DNA of 64,000 nucleotides from Cycas panzhihuaensis. Taxonomy: Eukaryota; Cycadophyta. A program made the translations under genes and the position numbers. The stretch lies in NCBI GenBank assembly GCA_023213395.1, contig CM041465.1, forward strand, positions 231,081,741 to 231,145,740, read 5' to 3'. Positions 1 through 11,849 of the stretch are shown piece after piece. The stretch's first letter is position 1. Each line of letters opens with the position of its first letter. The notes beneath the pieces were generated by a model. It searched no databases. It was not told where the DNA came from and worked only from the letters and a program-made list of their open reading frames with translations.

Positions 1-589
1 AGGAATTTATAATTTAATTTTAATACCATATTGGAATTAAGTATATCAAAGATGTATAATCAATTAATCATATCATGAGGAATACACATAATTGATATAA
101 TGTAAGATCAATATATCAAGTAATAATATAAAATATAAAGTAATAAATATAAGAATAATGAAATGAGTATGCATTATTAGAGAGATAATAGATTTATATA
201 TGAAAAACTCAGTTTGGAAAAAATCATAGGAGAAGGCTAGAGTTAGAAGCTCCTCTTTAGATATCAAATAAATTACATCTCCAAATGAGTCCTTTTTCTC
301 TTAAGTTCTTAAGTGGTGTGTATATATATCTATAGATATGTCACCTCATAAATAGCCCATTATATCTATTGAGTTATTTCATCATCTAATAGGATGTTTA
401 TATGAATAATCATGAATATCACATCTATCAATACTTTTATTAAGTGAAATTTTATATGGGTCCATAATATTATATTAAACACTACATATGTGAAAATATT
501 ACATAGTCCAACACGTAATACCTTTATCAAGATATATAATAATTAATAAAATATACACTAGATTCATAATATATTTTTTTATAAAGGGT
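1..589. other. AT-rich interval, no gene recognised
   Basis: Very AT-rich sequence with frequent stops in all frames. I see no domain, LTR terminus or RNA gene. It may be an older part of the gypsy relic that follows, but nothing supports that directly. Confidence 0.6.
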
Positions 590-1780
590 TAAAGTAAGAT
601 ATCCACAAGTTCATATTGGAATGTAATACTTGCTAGAGGAATAAAAGTAAAAATATAAAAGTTATAGGCTTACTACAACCCTTGTACATCCTAAAACAAA
701 AATAGAAAAAGATATTAATCGATTTTATTACTAGTCTCCTAAGATCTTAGGGAAAAGATTTAATTTTTATTATTATAGATTTTTTAATTAAATATACATA
801 TTTAGGGGTGTAAAATCTATAATAAAGGCAAGATAGATTGTTGAATTAATTATTAAGCAAATCCACCAATTACATGGTTTTCCTAAAGTAATATTGAGTG
901 ATAAAGATCCAAAATTCATAAGTAACTTTTGGTAATAAATGTTCTACTAGGTGGGAACTAACCTTACTATGAGTATTACATACCATTCCTAAAGTAGATA
1001 GTAGACTAAAGTAATAAATAAATGTTTAGAATGCCATCTCTATAACTTTTTATCTAACAAGTTACATAACTAGCATAAATAGATGTATCTAGTATAATAG
1101 TAAGACAATACCACCTATCACACATTAGTGAAAATGATATCATTTTAGGTATTGTATAACTTTTAACTATCATCCCTCCTCGTATGGGTAAATAATTCAT
1201 ATATACATATGATCTAGTATCAACAATAATAAATGACATAAACATTACAAATTTTAAAAGATAACCTTAATTTAGCAAGGAACCATGTGAAGTAGCCAAT
1301 TGATTTACATAGATCAGAAAGAAAATTTGTAGAAGGAAATTGAGTATTTTTAAGGATGAAACCATACAAATAACTTACTTTAAAATAAATAAGGAGTCAC
1401 AAATAACAACCTTAATTTATAGGCAATATCAGCTCTTAGAGAAGATAAGAAAGGTAGCTTACTACATTAATCCACTTCCCCATAGTTGAGTGCATAATGT
1501 ATTCCATGTTTCTTATCGCAAACCAAAGTTGGGGCAAACCATGACACTACAAATTGAACTTCTCATCCTTGATAAAGAAGGGAATTTGACTAGAGAATTA
1601 GAAAGGATTCTCTAAATTTACATAAAGTAACTATGCTCTAAGGAAATTTGCAGGTACTTTATCAATTGGAAGGATCTTAATAATGAAGGTGCCAAGTGGA
1701 AGTTTAAGACTAGTACTATTGATATTCCTATATTCTAATTCTTTAAGGGAAAATTATGTTTCAAGGGAAAGGACTTCTAG
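590..1780 (+). pseudogene. Ty3/gypsy integrase and chromodomain relic
   Basis: Across several frames the + strand reads as the 3' end of a chromovirus pol. There is a decayed zinc-finger tail leading to an integrase core beginning near 715 (LIDFIT), a second acidic motif near 895 (LSDKDPKFISNFW), and a region near 1000 where the third catalytic Glu is Lys (TKVINKC). Further on are the integrase C-terminus near 1480-1540 (HNVFHVSYRKPK) and a chromodomain-like stretch near 1652-1700 (YFINWKDLNNEGAKW). Stops and frameshifts are frequent, so it is not expressed as protein. The 5' part of the element (gag to RT) is absent. The integrase family is clear; the exact lineage is inferred from the chromodomain. 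Confidence 0.8.
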
Positions 1781-2179
1781 CATTGCCTAAATACTACTAG
1801 ACTTTTCTTATTCTTCTATTAGGTCATCTCTTTCTTTCTTAACCATCTTTTAATTTCTTAAAATTGACTTTTATCTATAACATTTATTATGCATACATAT
1901 AGGGCATTCCACCACTCTTGTAAATCATCATTAGAAAGGTATTTAATACTACCACTTTTTACTATGATTTGGAAATTTCATATGGAGGACACCTCACATC
2001 AAAGAGGTTACTCTCTGTAAGACTCAATATTTGATATTTAACATCATTTAATTTGTAAGGATTAGTTCTGGTTGGCACATTTTGGTACTTATTTCATATT
2101 TATATATTTATGAATATATAGTACTATTGTAATTTTTAGATATTACTTCTTACATAGTATATATTTATGTTATTTTTGT

Positions 2180-4018
2180 TGACTTAGTATGAATTCTAGT
2201 TGGAATTCCCAAAGGCTTACTTTAGACTTTCTACTTATCCATGCCTCATCAAGTGTCACATAATTGATAACCTTTGTAGAACTCTTATTTATCAAGAAAG
2301 TTATCATGTTTATAACTTCTATCTAGAAATAATTTAGAAGACTCTTAGCCTTCATCATCAACTTGGCCATTTGAATAATATTTTTTTCTTTCTTACTACT
2401 CTATTCTACTATGGTATATATGTAGCTGTGAATCACTTTATGCTTTCATAATTCTTACAACAGTAATAAAATTCTTTGCAGGTATATTTACCACCATTAT
2501 TACCTCCTCTTGAAATCTTTAAAAATATTAAAGGTTTAGGACATCTTTATGTAATAAACCCACACTTTTCTTGAGAAATCATCAATGAAGATTAAAATGA
2601 TCTTTTTACCTCTAAGTGATGTTATTAGTATTAGATTATAGATACTAGAATGAACTAATCTCACTTTCTCTTTTTCTCTCTAACCTTTATCTCTTTATAA
2701 TTTATCTTAGTACTACTTTCCCATTATACATGATTCATACAAAGTATTTTTAATTATAAGTTTTGATAGGACATATACCATATTCAGTTTAAACATCAAC
2801 TAAAGATAAGAGTAATGTGAATGTCATGTGGGTTCATGTCATAATTGATTCTTTTGAGTTACATCTATGGTAAATACTCCTTAATTCAAAAATTCATCTT
2901 TTAACCTCTAAAGGCTATCTTCTCTTATATCTATTACTATAAATTTTCTATTACTATCCTAATTACACATTTACTATATTCAAAATAAGCACTCATTCTC
3001 ATTCTAATTAATAGAGATTAGATTCTTCATTAGTCTATGTGCATATATAATTCCACTACTATAAGTGTTTTCTCTACTTAATGTAGTTATGGTGACCTTG
3101 CTAATTCCTTTAACTTGTAGTATATAGTCATCACCAAGCATAACAAAGTGACCATTTTCTTTCCACATATGCTTGAACCATTCTAATTTGTTCATCATAT
3201 GTTTAGGGGAACCACAGATAATATACTATGCTTTACCAGTATTATGCTTTGACTGAGAAGCTATTATAAAGAGTTATTTATGCTTTTCATATTTATCTAA
3301 AAAATGAATAGACTACTTTTAGTTATATTATTTTAATTAATCATGCTATTATTTTTTATCAAATTACACATTCCTATAATCTTTCTTGAAGTGCTCAATA
3401 TGTTATTAGTCTTTCATAGAACTCAATCTCCTCCTTTTGAGTATTTTATTCATTGGGAGTAAAATTATTTTCTTGAACCAAAGGCTTCTTCCCCTTGTAT
3501 TTTACCACATATGCATCTAATGCTTCATCATCATTCTTTTAGTAGTTATTCATGTCGTAATAATAAACCCTCTAGTTTATTGAATGTGATTGTGCTTAAC
3601 TTCTTAGATGTTATCAAACCAATGAGAAATCTTTCATAAGATTTAGGTAAAATATTTAGCATAAAGATAATAGACACCTTATTGATGACTATTTCACTTA
3701 TAGCATAAAGCGAATCTATATAGGGTTTATCTATTACATATGATCTAAAATATTACTTGATAACTTGACAACACATAGATATTTTTAATAGAGTAGCCTC
3801 TAATTAATAAATTGATCAATACTAGTGTGATTCTACTTTTAGCATTAATCTTAGACTATGTAATGATGTTTGTATAATGTTTAATAACTTTTCCTTAAAC
3901 ATGGCTTGATAAATTACTCAACATTAGTAGATTTTCAATTTAATATTCCCATGCAGCATAATTTTCAAAACCAAATAGCTTTTTAGTAAGAGAGCCTAAG
4001 AAATTACCATTTGCTATC
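2180..4018 (-). pseudogene. Ty1/copia gag-protease-integrase relic
   Basis: Reading from 4018 downward, a copia gag begins with ANGNFLGSLTKKLFGFENY; the expected start codon is ATA here. Gag decays through about 3500. A knuckle-like remnant lies near 3360-3420, the protease neighbourhood at 3004-3198 (KLEWFKHMW, GHFVMLGDDYILQVKG), and the integrase core at 2190-2700 (LRGKKIILIFIDD, then DEAWISRKSKVSLWEF). RT and RNase H are missing, so the element is truncated at its 3' side near 2180, next to the gypsy relic. Frames change repeatedly and stops are frequent. Gag-PR-INT order fits Ty1/copia. No LTR or primer-binding site could be assigned upstream. Confidence 0.75.
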
Positions 4019-4075
4019 GTACAAAAAAGTGAAAATAAGAATCATGATACAAAACATACACACACATACACATAG

Positions 4076-4275
4076 CATTTTTCCAACATCTTATTGGGTG
4101 ATCAAACAACTTATTATTTATTCTAGCACTCTACGACATGACTAAGGATAAAGGTATGCTGATACACACACATGTATGTGTGCGTGTGTGTGCATGTCTT
4201 TATCCTTGGTCACTTCATAAAGTGCTACAATAAATAATAAATTATTTGATCGCCTAATAAGATATTGGGAAAATG
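4076..4275. repeat. 200-bp near-perfect palindrome (MITE-like)
   Basis: The arm 4076-4158 (starts CATTTTTCCAACATCTTATT) is the reverse complement of 4195-4275 with only a few mismatches. The 36-bp centre is itself a self-complementary AC/GT run (CACACATGTATGTGTG). As RNA or single-stranded DNA it would fold into one long hairpin. It lies just upstream of the copia gag start on the minus strand. I see no convincing target-site duplication, so assignment as a MITE is inference; a foldback element or hairpin small-RNA source is also possible. Confidence 0.8.
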
Positions 4276-6602
4276 TAATATACCCACTTTAAAAAGGAAG
4301 AATATTTAATTAAAATTCTAGAAATATTTTTAAAAGGTAAAAAAGATAACACAAAGGGATAAAAGAAGTCTTAGCTCTTTTTTATCTTTATGATTATTAC
4401 CTAAGTACCAAGATGGATTACAATAAGATTTTAAATGCTTATCAAATTTAATTTAATTAAAATAAAAATAAATAAATATTTTTAAAAAATAAAATCATAT
4501 TTATAAAATGCTGGTGATTTATTTTTACCCATTTAAATTTTTTATTGATACTTAAATCTCTTCTCAATTATTCAATTAGGATTTCTCACCTATGTAAACT
4601 TCATGTGAAGATAGTCTTATTGATCTAAAACCTTTATGATTGTCATCTCCATCATCTATAAGTTTTGCTTATGTGGGCATCTTAGTGGATATGTTTACCT
4701 CTAAATTTACTTCTAGCATTTATACCCAACTATAGGTCCTCCATAGTTAGCATCACCACTATTATTAATTGACTCAACATCTCTTTATATATATATACAT
4801 ACTAATATATATTATTAACATAAGAAAGATACCCTCACTTTTCACATAAAATCACCATTTACCCTAAGTTAAAATTGAGATCATATAGTCAATATTTTAT
4901 AAGTTTAAAATGACATGAATCTAAATGTGGGTGGTACATAACTAAGTAGTCATATAGTGTGTGCTACCTAAATAAATATGTGAAATTTTTACACCCGATA
5001 ATTTGAAGAATTAGAGGGTTGACCTTGTAGGGAACTAGCCATAATAGGCTAAGGGTTTGATACATTATGGTTCCTACGTATATGGGGAGTTTTAGTTGAA
5101 TAGTATCTTAGTTAGGATAATGGTATAGGGTTTGACTCCAAGCACTTAGGACCTACCTAGGGATCATAAGAATAATTATGAGATAAAAAACTAAAAACAC
5201 CTCAATAATAATGTCATGTTTTATTTTCCTTTTATGACAAAAGTCATCTCCTTTGTGTCAAATAAATGATATGTGTAAGTGAAGGTAAGGAAAACATTAA
5301 AGATCTACCATTTCCAATTATTTTTATGTGTGCTTGTGTAAAAAGATAAAAAATATTTTGTACCTTTTCTTTTTTGTTCCTTTTTTTTAAAGTAATACAT
5401 GTACTCATCCTTATGGGTGTTAATAATAAATTCAAAAGAAAATGAAGCTAAAAATAAATTAAAATTTAAAATTAATAATGCAACCTATATGCCCTTTCAT
5501 CTACATGAAATGTGCTTATGTGAGGATTAAATTTTCATTTTAAACATTAGCTCTCTAACTATAATAAAATTGCCTTAAATGCTAATGTAATAGTTATTCT
5601 ATAATGCATTTATTTCATTTAAAAAAAAAAATTGATGTAAAATACCCCTTTCCTAGATGCAGAAAAGTTAATATATGAATATCCTTTTATATATGTAAAA
5701 ACTCTATGTTTATTTCATTTCACTTCCTAAACTTTTCATTTAGCATCATATGTATATGTAGTATGGAAAAAGGAAATGTATGTGAAATATGTTCTTTCTA
5801 TGTAAGGAAAAAACATGTGCTTCTATTACCCCATTTTTCTAAATAAAATAAAAAAATCAACATTCTCATTTGTTTAAAAATCAAGTTTTAAATATGAATG
5901 CATTTCAAAGAAAAATATATGAATAATTTTAATGAAAAACACAATGTTACAATGATGAAAATCATAATGAAATGAATCTCTTATTTACATTTAAATAAAA
6001 ATTTATCATGTAACATACTCTTATGAAAAGTACAAAATAAAAACATAGAACAATAAGGGGAATTAAAAGTGTATGTATGTATGCATATGGGGGACCTAAG
6101 CTCTACGTTAATTAACCCCATGACCTATGGTTCTAAATGCCTAACCTACCACTTGCTAACCATCTACATCTAACTCACTCATTAAAATGGCTTGTTAAAG
6201 AAATGACTTTAAGCATTTGTTATTTTTCTTATAGGGTTATAGATACTTAAATTCAAAAACATATATATTAAATACAAAAAACATATATATAAGTTTATGC
6301 ATCTCTAATTTGGGTAATGTAAATGTGTTAAGAAAGGAGTTTTTATTCTATAATGTATATGCATATTCATGTTCATGGCCTTGAAACATGAGAGGAAGGC
6401 ACTTAGAAATGATAATGACTTGATTAGCTTATAGAAAGTAGGTGAGGATTTGAGCCATATATTTCAAATGCAATTAATTGTTATACTTGAAAAAGGAGGA
6501 TTCAAATGAAAATCATTTAATATAAAGGGTGAATATAGCTCAAAAAGAAAAGATGTTGACATGTTTTATTCTAAATCTAACTACATTAAAGGGTGCTTAG
6601 AT
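4276..6602. other. AT-rich interval, nothing recognised
   Basis: No domain, LTR pair, RNA gene or tandem repeat stands out. The short open frames here are not supported by any recognisable protein pattern. Confidence 0.55.
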
Positions 6603-7147
6603 TGTTGGGAAAGATTGGAGATTTTATGGCTCATGTTCATCTACATGAATATGAAGTATAATAAGTGAATTAATATATAGATGTAAACTCTTCTATAAAA
6701 AGCTTGATGGTATATGTAATGGACATCTAAAGCATAAATGGAAGGGCATGTAAATAAATGTAATAAGGCATTAATGCATATATGAGAAGAGCATTTAAAA
6801 TGTATGTATGAGGCATTTCCATTAATATTAATGTTTATTTATGGCTCATGGATTTGGTTATGGGCCTCCCCTTTAAAGTGTTGTAACATATTAGATTTTA
6901 GAATATTTAATTATAATGTGAGTGATAAGTCATTAAAGGGTTATAACTCTTACATCACATATGTCCATTAGATAAGATTAATATTTTGTTTTAGTCACAT
7001 ATATATGCGCAAATAGTGCATTATAAAAATTAAATGAGAGATGATTATGTTTGAGATTTGTCAATAGTATGAAATAATTTTCATGTTAATTTAATCATTT
7101 TATTTTAGGTTCCCCATCACTATTATATTGAAATTAATAATTCTACA
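6603..7147 (+). repeat. Putative copia 5' LTR (or solo LTR)
   Basis: The segment starts TGTTGGGAAAG, ends CTACA, and is followed immediately by a 13-base match to a retrotransposon primer-binding site. These are the standard boundaries of a plant LTR of about 545 bp. No second copy is visible. A decayed copia gag begins about 2.3 kb downstream (9480), so this is probably the 5' LTR of that relic, with a long leader. The left boundary rests only on the TGTTGGG terminus. Confidence 0.5.
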
Positions 7148-7160
7148 TGGTATCAGAGTA
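7148..7160 (+). other. Primer-binding site (initiator tRNA-Met type)
   Basis: TGGTATCAGAGTA directly follows the putative LTR end. It matches the TGGTATCAGAGC complement of the 3' end of initiator tRNA-Met, with a decayed last base. Confidence 0.65.
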
Positions 7161-7906
7161 ATTTTAGATGTTATAACATGCTTTAGTGTTATTTATTATA
7201 TTGATTAATTCAATCTTTTTAGTAGGACTTTTAATGTATGTTACAATATGATATAGAGATAGGTTTATAGGCGTTCATGTAGAGCTGCTTCCTATAATGT
7301 GTGTTTTTAAACATAGACATCTGAGTGCTATCGAGTAGACTAAACTAGTTTATTCTTTAAGGGAAAGCAACCACTAAGAAGCTATAGATGCTTACTTATT
7401 AATAATTAAAATAATTTTTACAGGTTATACTTATTCATATTTTAAGTATGATTTGTTACATATTTTTCTATATATTGTAAACTTAAAATTGAGCTATAAT
7501 ATTATATGACTTGTGATGGATTTTTTATTACTTGCATGTTATGTTAATCACTAATATGTAGGCCACATATAGTCAGATTTAATGGTGAACTTGGCCTAGT
7601 TTGTTGAGCATATTTTTACCTATTGATTAGTTATATATAGACGAAAAAGAGGCATGTAGGCTTAAATACTGAAATATAAATTAGAAAAGAGTGATATATA
7701 GGTGAGCATATAAACATGCAAATAGAGACCTCTGTTGAAACCTATTATATACTTACATATAGGAAAAAATAAAAGAAAAAAAAAGATATGAAGTGAAAAC
7801 ATTATATAAAGTGTTGAAAAGAGACATACATACATGCATACATATATATATACATACATACATACATACATATATACACACATACATACATACATACATA
7901 CATACA

Positions 7907-7971
<65 letters not shown>

Positions 7972-9479
7972 ATATATATGTATGTATAGATAGATAGATA
8001 TATATAGATATATATATATAGATATATATATATCCTTTATTAAATGTGCCACCTTAAAAGTAAAATCAATGTTAAAAGCACTAAATTAAAATATTAAAGA
8101 TCCTCTACTAAAAATTAATAGTAGAAAAACAAAAATTTGTTAACGCTACTAAACAAATAATGTTGAAATATTAAAAGAAGAAGTGTTAAATTGATAAAAT
8201 AAAAAATTTTACAAAATAAAGGGTTATTAAAATATAAATATTCATTAAAAATATTTTAAATTATATATGGTATAGTTTTAAAACTATATAAAAAGATCAA
8301 ATTTTTTTAATAAATGTACAACGATGTAACTTGGGAAACCTGTAACATTATAATAGAGATGGTTATGACCTTAAACATTGATCTATGAATGAAAAATCCT
8401 AATTTATATATTTCCCAAACACATCACATATGAAAGTATAAATCTATTTAATCGATTAAAGTAGTCATATACCTAAATTTGGTCATATAAGCCCATGATC
8501 GTAGAATAGTCCAAGGACTATTATAAATTACAAACAGAGAATGTGATGCATAAAGGATACACATAAAGGTCAAACATACATAAAAATATAAATATATATT
8601 TAGAGAAGGATGTAAAGTAAGTTAACTAGAACACACGCTAAATAAATAGTCACCCATATAGAGGACTACATAAAGGATGTAAAAAAGAAATGAAATTAAC
8701 AAAAATTAACCGACCATCATAACTTGATATATCATACAGTAAAAATAGATGATTTTCAAAGTTATAAATAGAAAAATCCCTTAGAAAAATGCTCAATAGG
8801 TTAAACAAGCTTAAACTTGGATGGATAAAGGAGACAATTATTTTTTTACATGCTTAATAAGTAATGTTGCAATGAAAGCCCTGATATAAACTTGAAATTC
8901 TAATCCTTAATAGGCCAACTCTATAGTGACAGGGTTATTTTTGGGAAAAAAAAAAAATCTCTTTTAAGGAGATATCAATTTCGTATAGCATTCCAACATT
9001 ACCTACATATTTGGGAGGAATATTTCATGGGAAATATTCTTAAACAAACTTTGAATAAAAATTATTTTTAATTGTATAAAGTTTAGGCCACATTAAACTA
9101 AATTGGGTTTTATTTTGTAGTACATGACAAAGCCCCTACTAGCCATCCTTTTGCCATGTGGTAATTTGGGAGCCAGGCCATTACAAGATAATTTAGAGTT
9201 TATTTTAGATAAATAGATATACCACAATGTATAATTTTTGAGATACACAATTTAGTAGTGGTCATATATAGCATTTTAATACAAAATCTTGGTAAAAAAT
9301 CAATTTGTTATATTTTTTATGATATTTTAGCTACCTATGAGTAGATCAAGGCAATGAAATCACGTATACCAGCTATTTGCATGTAAATTGATGACTTTCA
9401 TAGCTTTCTTACTTTATTTCTTTATGTATTTATTTACTTTTAATCATTTTTAATTAACTTTTGCTTAAAATAGATTCTA
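7161..9479 (+). other. Presumed retrotransposon leader, non-coding
   Basis: Between the primer-binding site and the first readable gag residues there is no recognisable coding sequence. It contains a compound microsatellite (7824-8033). If LTR and gag belong together, this is a leader of about 2.3 kb. Confidence 0.4.
7824..8033. repeat. Compound (CATA)n/(TA)n/(GATA)n microsatellite
   Basis: Runs of CATA units followed by about 60 bp of pure TA, then TAGA/TATA units. Tyr/Ile/Cys-rich open frames across it are by-products of the repeat. Confidence 0.95.
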
Positions 9480-10790
9480 AAGGAAGAATAATGGGTATAA
9501 TCTTAGAAAAACTAATAAGTCCTAAAAACTATACCATTTGAAAATATCAAATATTTAGTTTCTTTCATCTGAATGACCTCTAGAAGTATATAGATAATTC
9601 TATAATGGGTAAAGACATTACAAAAATCATTGAATTTTAAAATAAATTGAATATTGCTATTGATTTTAATGTTTAATATCGATTAAAGATGTGGATAATA
9701 TTTTATTTTCTCAGCATGTCTATTAGTAGCAATATCATTTTGAACATCAAGAACACTACTATATCAATTCAAATGTAGAACACAGTCATGAACCTATTTG
9801 GACATAAGAATAATGTAAGAGCCTTAAAACTATGAAGTCAGTTGTACACTTTGAAGATGACTAAAAATATAGTGGAACACATGCATAATATTAGGTCAAT
9901 TCAAGATCAACTGTTGATAATTGTTGAGATCACTTCTAATTTAGAAATCATTATTTGTAAGCTTAGGAGTCTTCCACTACAATATGAATACTTGATAAAT
10001 ATATTAAATTTGTTAGATAAAATATCCGCTTGAATAATTTATGCTTTGGATTCCCTACTTATGGAACATAAGCAAAAATTAAAGCAAATACATAGTGACT
10101 CATCTAGAGAACTGATATCAAAATCAAAAGGCACATAAGCTTATATTCTAAAGAAGAATAAACCTTCTAAAACTATAATTTAAAAGGGCAAGCAAGAAGC
10201 TTTAAAGAGGTAATATAGACCTAAATATTATTATTATGTAAAGTTAGATCACATTGAGAAGGACTATTAGGAATGACAATAATAATAGTACTCTCAACAA
10301 CCTTAGAATCAATCCTAATAATAAAGGTAGCAGCCATGATAATAACAATCACCTAAATAACATGGTCATATTATAGATTTAGTTGAGAAGATGTTTAAAA
10401 CAATTTTAAAATGGTTATTTATTGTTATATATAAAATGGATTCTAATGTATTAAATATATACTTCATTGATCCAAGTGTATCCAAACACATGATTATAAG
10501 GTTAGAATAGTTTAGTAAGATGTAGGAGATAAATTAGAAAGTGACCATTAGGGATGACACTAAGTTGAAGGTAATTGGAATTAGAAGGTATTATTTACTT
10601 TATTAAATAATGATTAATGACATATAAAAAATATCTTATAGGTACCAAATCTAAAGGCAAATCTTATTTTAGTTAGTGAAATTAAATAGCAAGATATGAC
10701 TACTACATTTGCTCAAGGATATTATATAGTCCAAGATAAACATAATAAGGTTATAGCCATAAGACTTAAATAAAATAATATATATAAACT
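9480..10790 (+). pseudogene. Ty1/copia gag-protease relic
   Basis: Gag begins near 9500 with a GILEKLISPKNYTIWKYQ-like start. The UBN2-type middle part is best at 9842-10033 (MHNIRSIQDQLLIIVE, LRSLPLQYEYLI). A zinc knuckle near 10225-10270 reads YYYYVKLDHIEKDY, with its cysteines mostly changed to Tyr. The protease stretch at 10440-10760 reads FIDPSVSKHM (the usual D-S/T-G triad is DPS) followed by VTIRDDTKLKVIG. Integrase, RT and RNase H are absent because element 3 begins at 10801. Probably the 3' continuation of the LTR and primer-binding site at 6603-7160. Confidence 0.7.
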
Positions 10791-10800
10791 ATAAAGATAT

Positions 10801-10886
10801 TATTGGATATGTTAAATACTCTATAAGTGTTACATGGGCATAGGCATTATACTCAAGCCCCTTAATGGGGTTTAAGGGCCCATGGT
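10801..10886 (+). repeat. Element 3, 5' LTR, left piece
   Basis: Matches 33644-33728 of the 3' LTR (TATTGGATATGTT, AAGTGTTACAT, GGCATTAT). It ends at ATGGT, where element 2 begins; ATGGT reappears as AAGGT on the far side of element 2 at 29134-29138. Confidence 0.85.
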
Positions 10887-11103
10887 TATTGTTCATAGAG
10901 GAGCAGAGTAGGTCAAGATGCCATTGTGATTACCAAATTTCCATATATTAGAAGGCGGTGTTAAAAAAAAACCTAGGTTGTAATACAACCCTTTAAATAG
11001 AATTTTGGAGAGGCACCAAGCACCTCAACCTAACCTGCATGTTATCCATCAAAATAAAAAATAAATTAAAATAATAAAAACATATTTGAATATGTTGGCT
11101 GAT
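10887..11103 (-). repeat. Element 2, 3' LTR, distal piece
   Basis: About 215 bp matching 28816-29033 (AGGTCAAGATGCCAT, CAAATTTCCATATATTAGAAGG, AACCTAGGTTGTAATACAAC shared, each with a few changes). It is cut at CTGAT (11099-11103) by element 1 and resumes at 19362. Confidence 0.88.
11099..11103. repeat. Target-site duplication of element 1, left copy
   Basis: CTGAT immediately before TGTTGGG. The same five bases follow the 3' LTR at 19357-19361. Confidence 0.92.
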
Positions 11104-11215
11104 TGTTGGGAATAATCCCAATGTTTGTGCACTAGAGCGCTTAGGGCCCCTCAAAGCCACCTTTGAGGGCCCCTAGGGCACCTTGAACTGCTCAAAGAAC
11201 CGCTGACCGACCACT

Positions 11216-11221
11216 CACGTG
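11216..11221. promoter_or_regulatory. CACGTG (G-box core) in LTR U3
   Basis: CACGTG lies inside the 10-bp palindrome CTCACGTGAG, about 95 bp upstream of the TATA-like CTATTTAAG, and is kept in the 3' LTR at 19138-19143. G-box cores bind plant bZIP/bHLH factors; a role here is inference. Confidence 0.45.
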
Positions 11222-11312
11222 AGGTACGTACAGCTATTTATTTTTACATTTTTTTAAACTAACCTTAATTATTGTGCAGCTAGGGTGATGGCGCCCGACG
11301 CCTCCCCGAATC

Positions 11313-11321
11313 TCTATTTAA
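11313..11321 (+). promoter_or_regulatory. TATA-like element of element 1 LTR
   Basis: CTATTTAAG sits in the middle of the LTR and is unchanged in the 3' copy. The position suits an RNA polymerase II start at a U3/R boundary downstream. Confidence 0.45.
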
Positions 11322-11433
11322 GGGTTGGGAATACCTCCCTGGTGTTTATTAACACCGCCACTCTTTCGTAAATCGCTGTACTCAAGATGAAAGTGTCGTG
11401 ATGTCTCCGCTCTGCTCCTTCGGCTCCATCATT

Positions 11434-11445
11434 TGGTATCAGAGC
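11434..11445 (+). other. Primer-binding site of element 1
   Basis: TGGTATCAGAGC, a perfect 12-base complement to the 3' end of initiator tRNA-Met, two bases after the 5' LTR. Confidence 0.93.
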
Positions 11446-11849
11446 TAAGTTGAGCTAGGTTGTCTATTTTTCTGATTTTAGTTGCTCAAACGTCCGACGG
11501 AACATAGCTATATGATCGCCGTTGAGATTCTGGCGAGCTCACTGATCTGCTGGAGAAGACGGTTCTGGATTCCATCCACTGTGGAGGAAGATCTCTCGCT
11601 CGGAAGTCTGCTCTCCACACGGAAACCAGGTTCCTCGTTTCCCTTTTATTTTTCAAACATATTAAAAAAAATATTTTGATATATACCCTTTTACTTTATT
11701 TCTTTGATCTTCTGTCATCAGCTGTTCTCAGATCTAATTTTCATATATTGACTTTGTGGTTATATTATTCATTATTTATATTTATCATTATATATTCTTT
11801 GTTCTTTTCTGTTTGCTATTAGTCTCTCCGTTGTTATTGGCCTATCCTT

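Larger units (their letters stand above)
11104..11431 (+). repeat. Element 1, 5' LTR
   Basis: Starts TGTTGGGAATAATCCCAATG, ends GGCTCCATCA. It contains a 9-bp U3 hairpin (11148-11169), a CTCACGTGAG palindrome with a CACGTG core (11216-11221) and a TATA-like CTATTTAAG (11313-11321). Same features in the 3' copy. Confidence 0.95.

Noticed and set aside
1980-2080. Possible 3' LTR start of the first gypsy relic (TGTAAGACTCAATATTTGAT)
   Set aside because: The terminus resembles some chromovirus LTRs, but no polypurine tract and no second copy are visible.
7662-8052. Tyr/Ile/Cys-rich open frames on both strands
   Set aside because: By-products of the CATA/TA microsatellite at 7824-8033.
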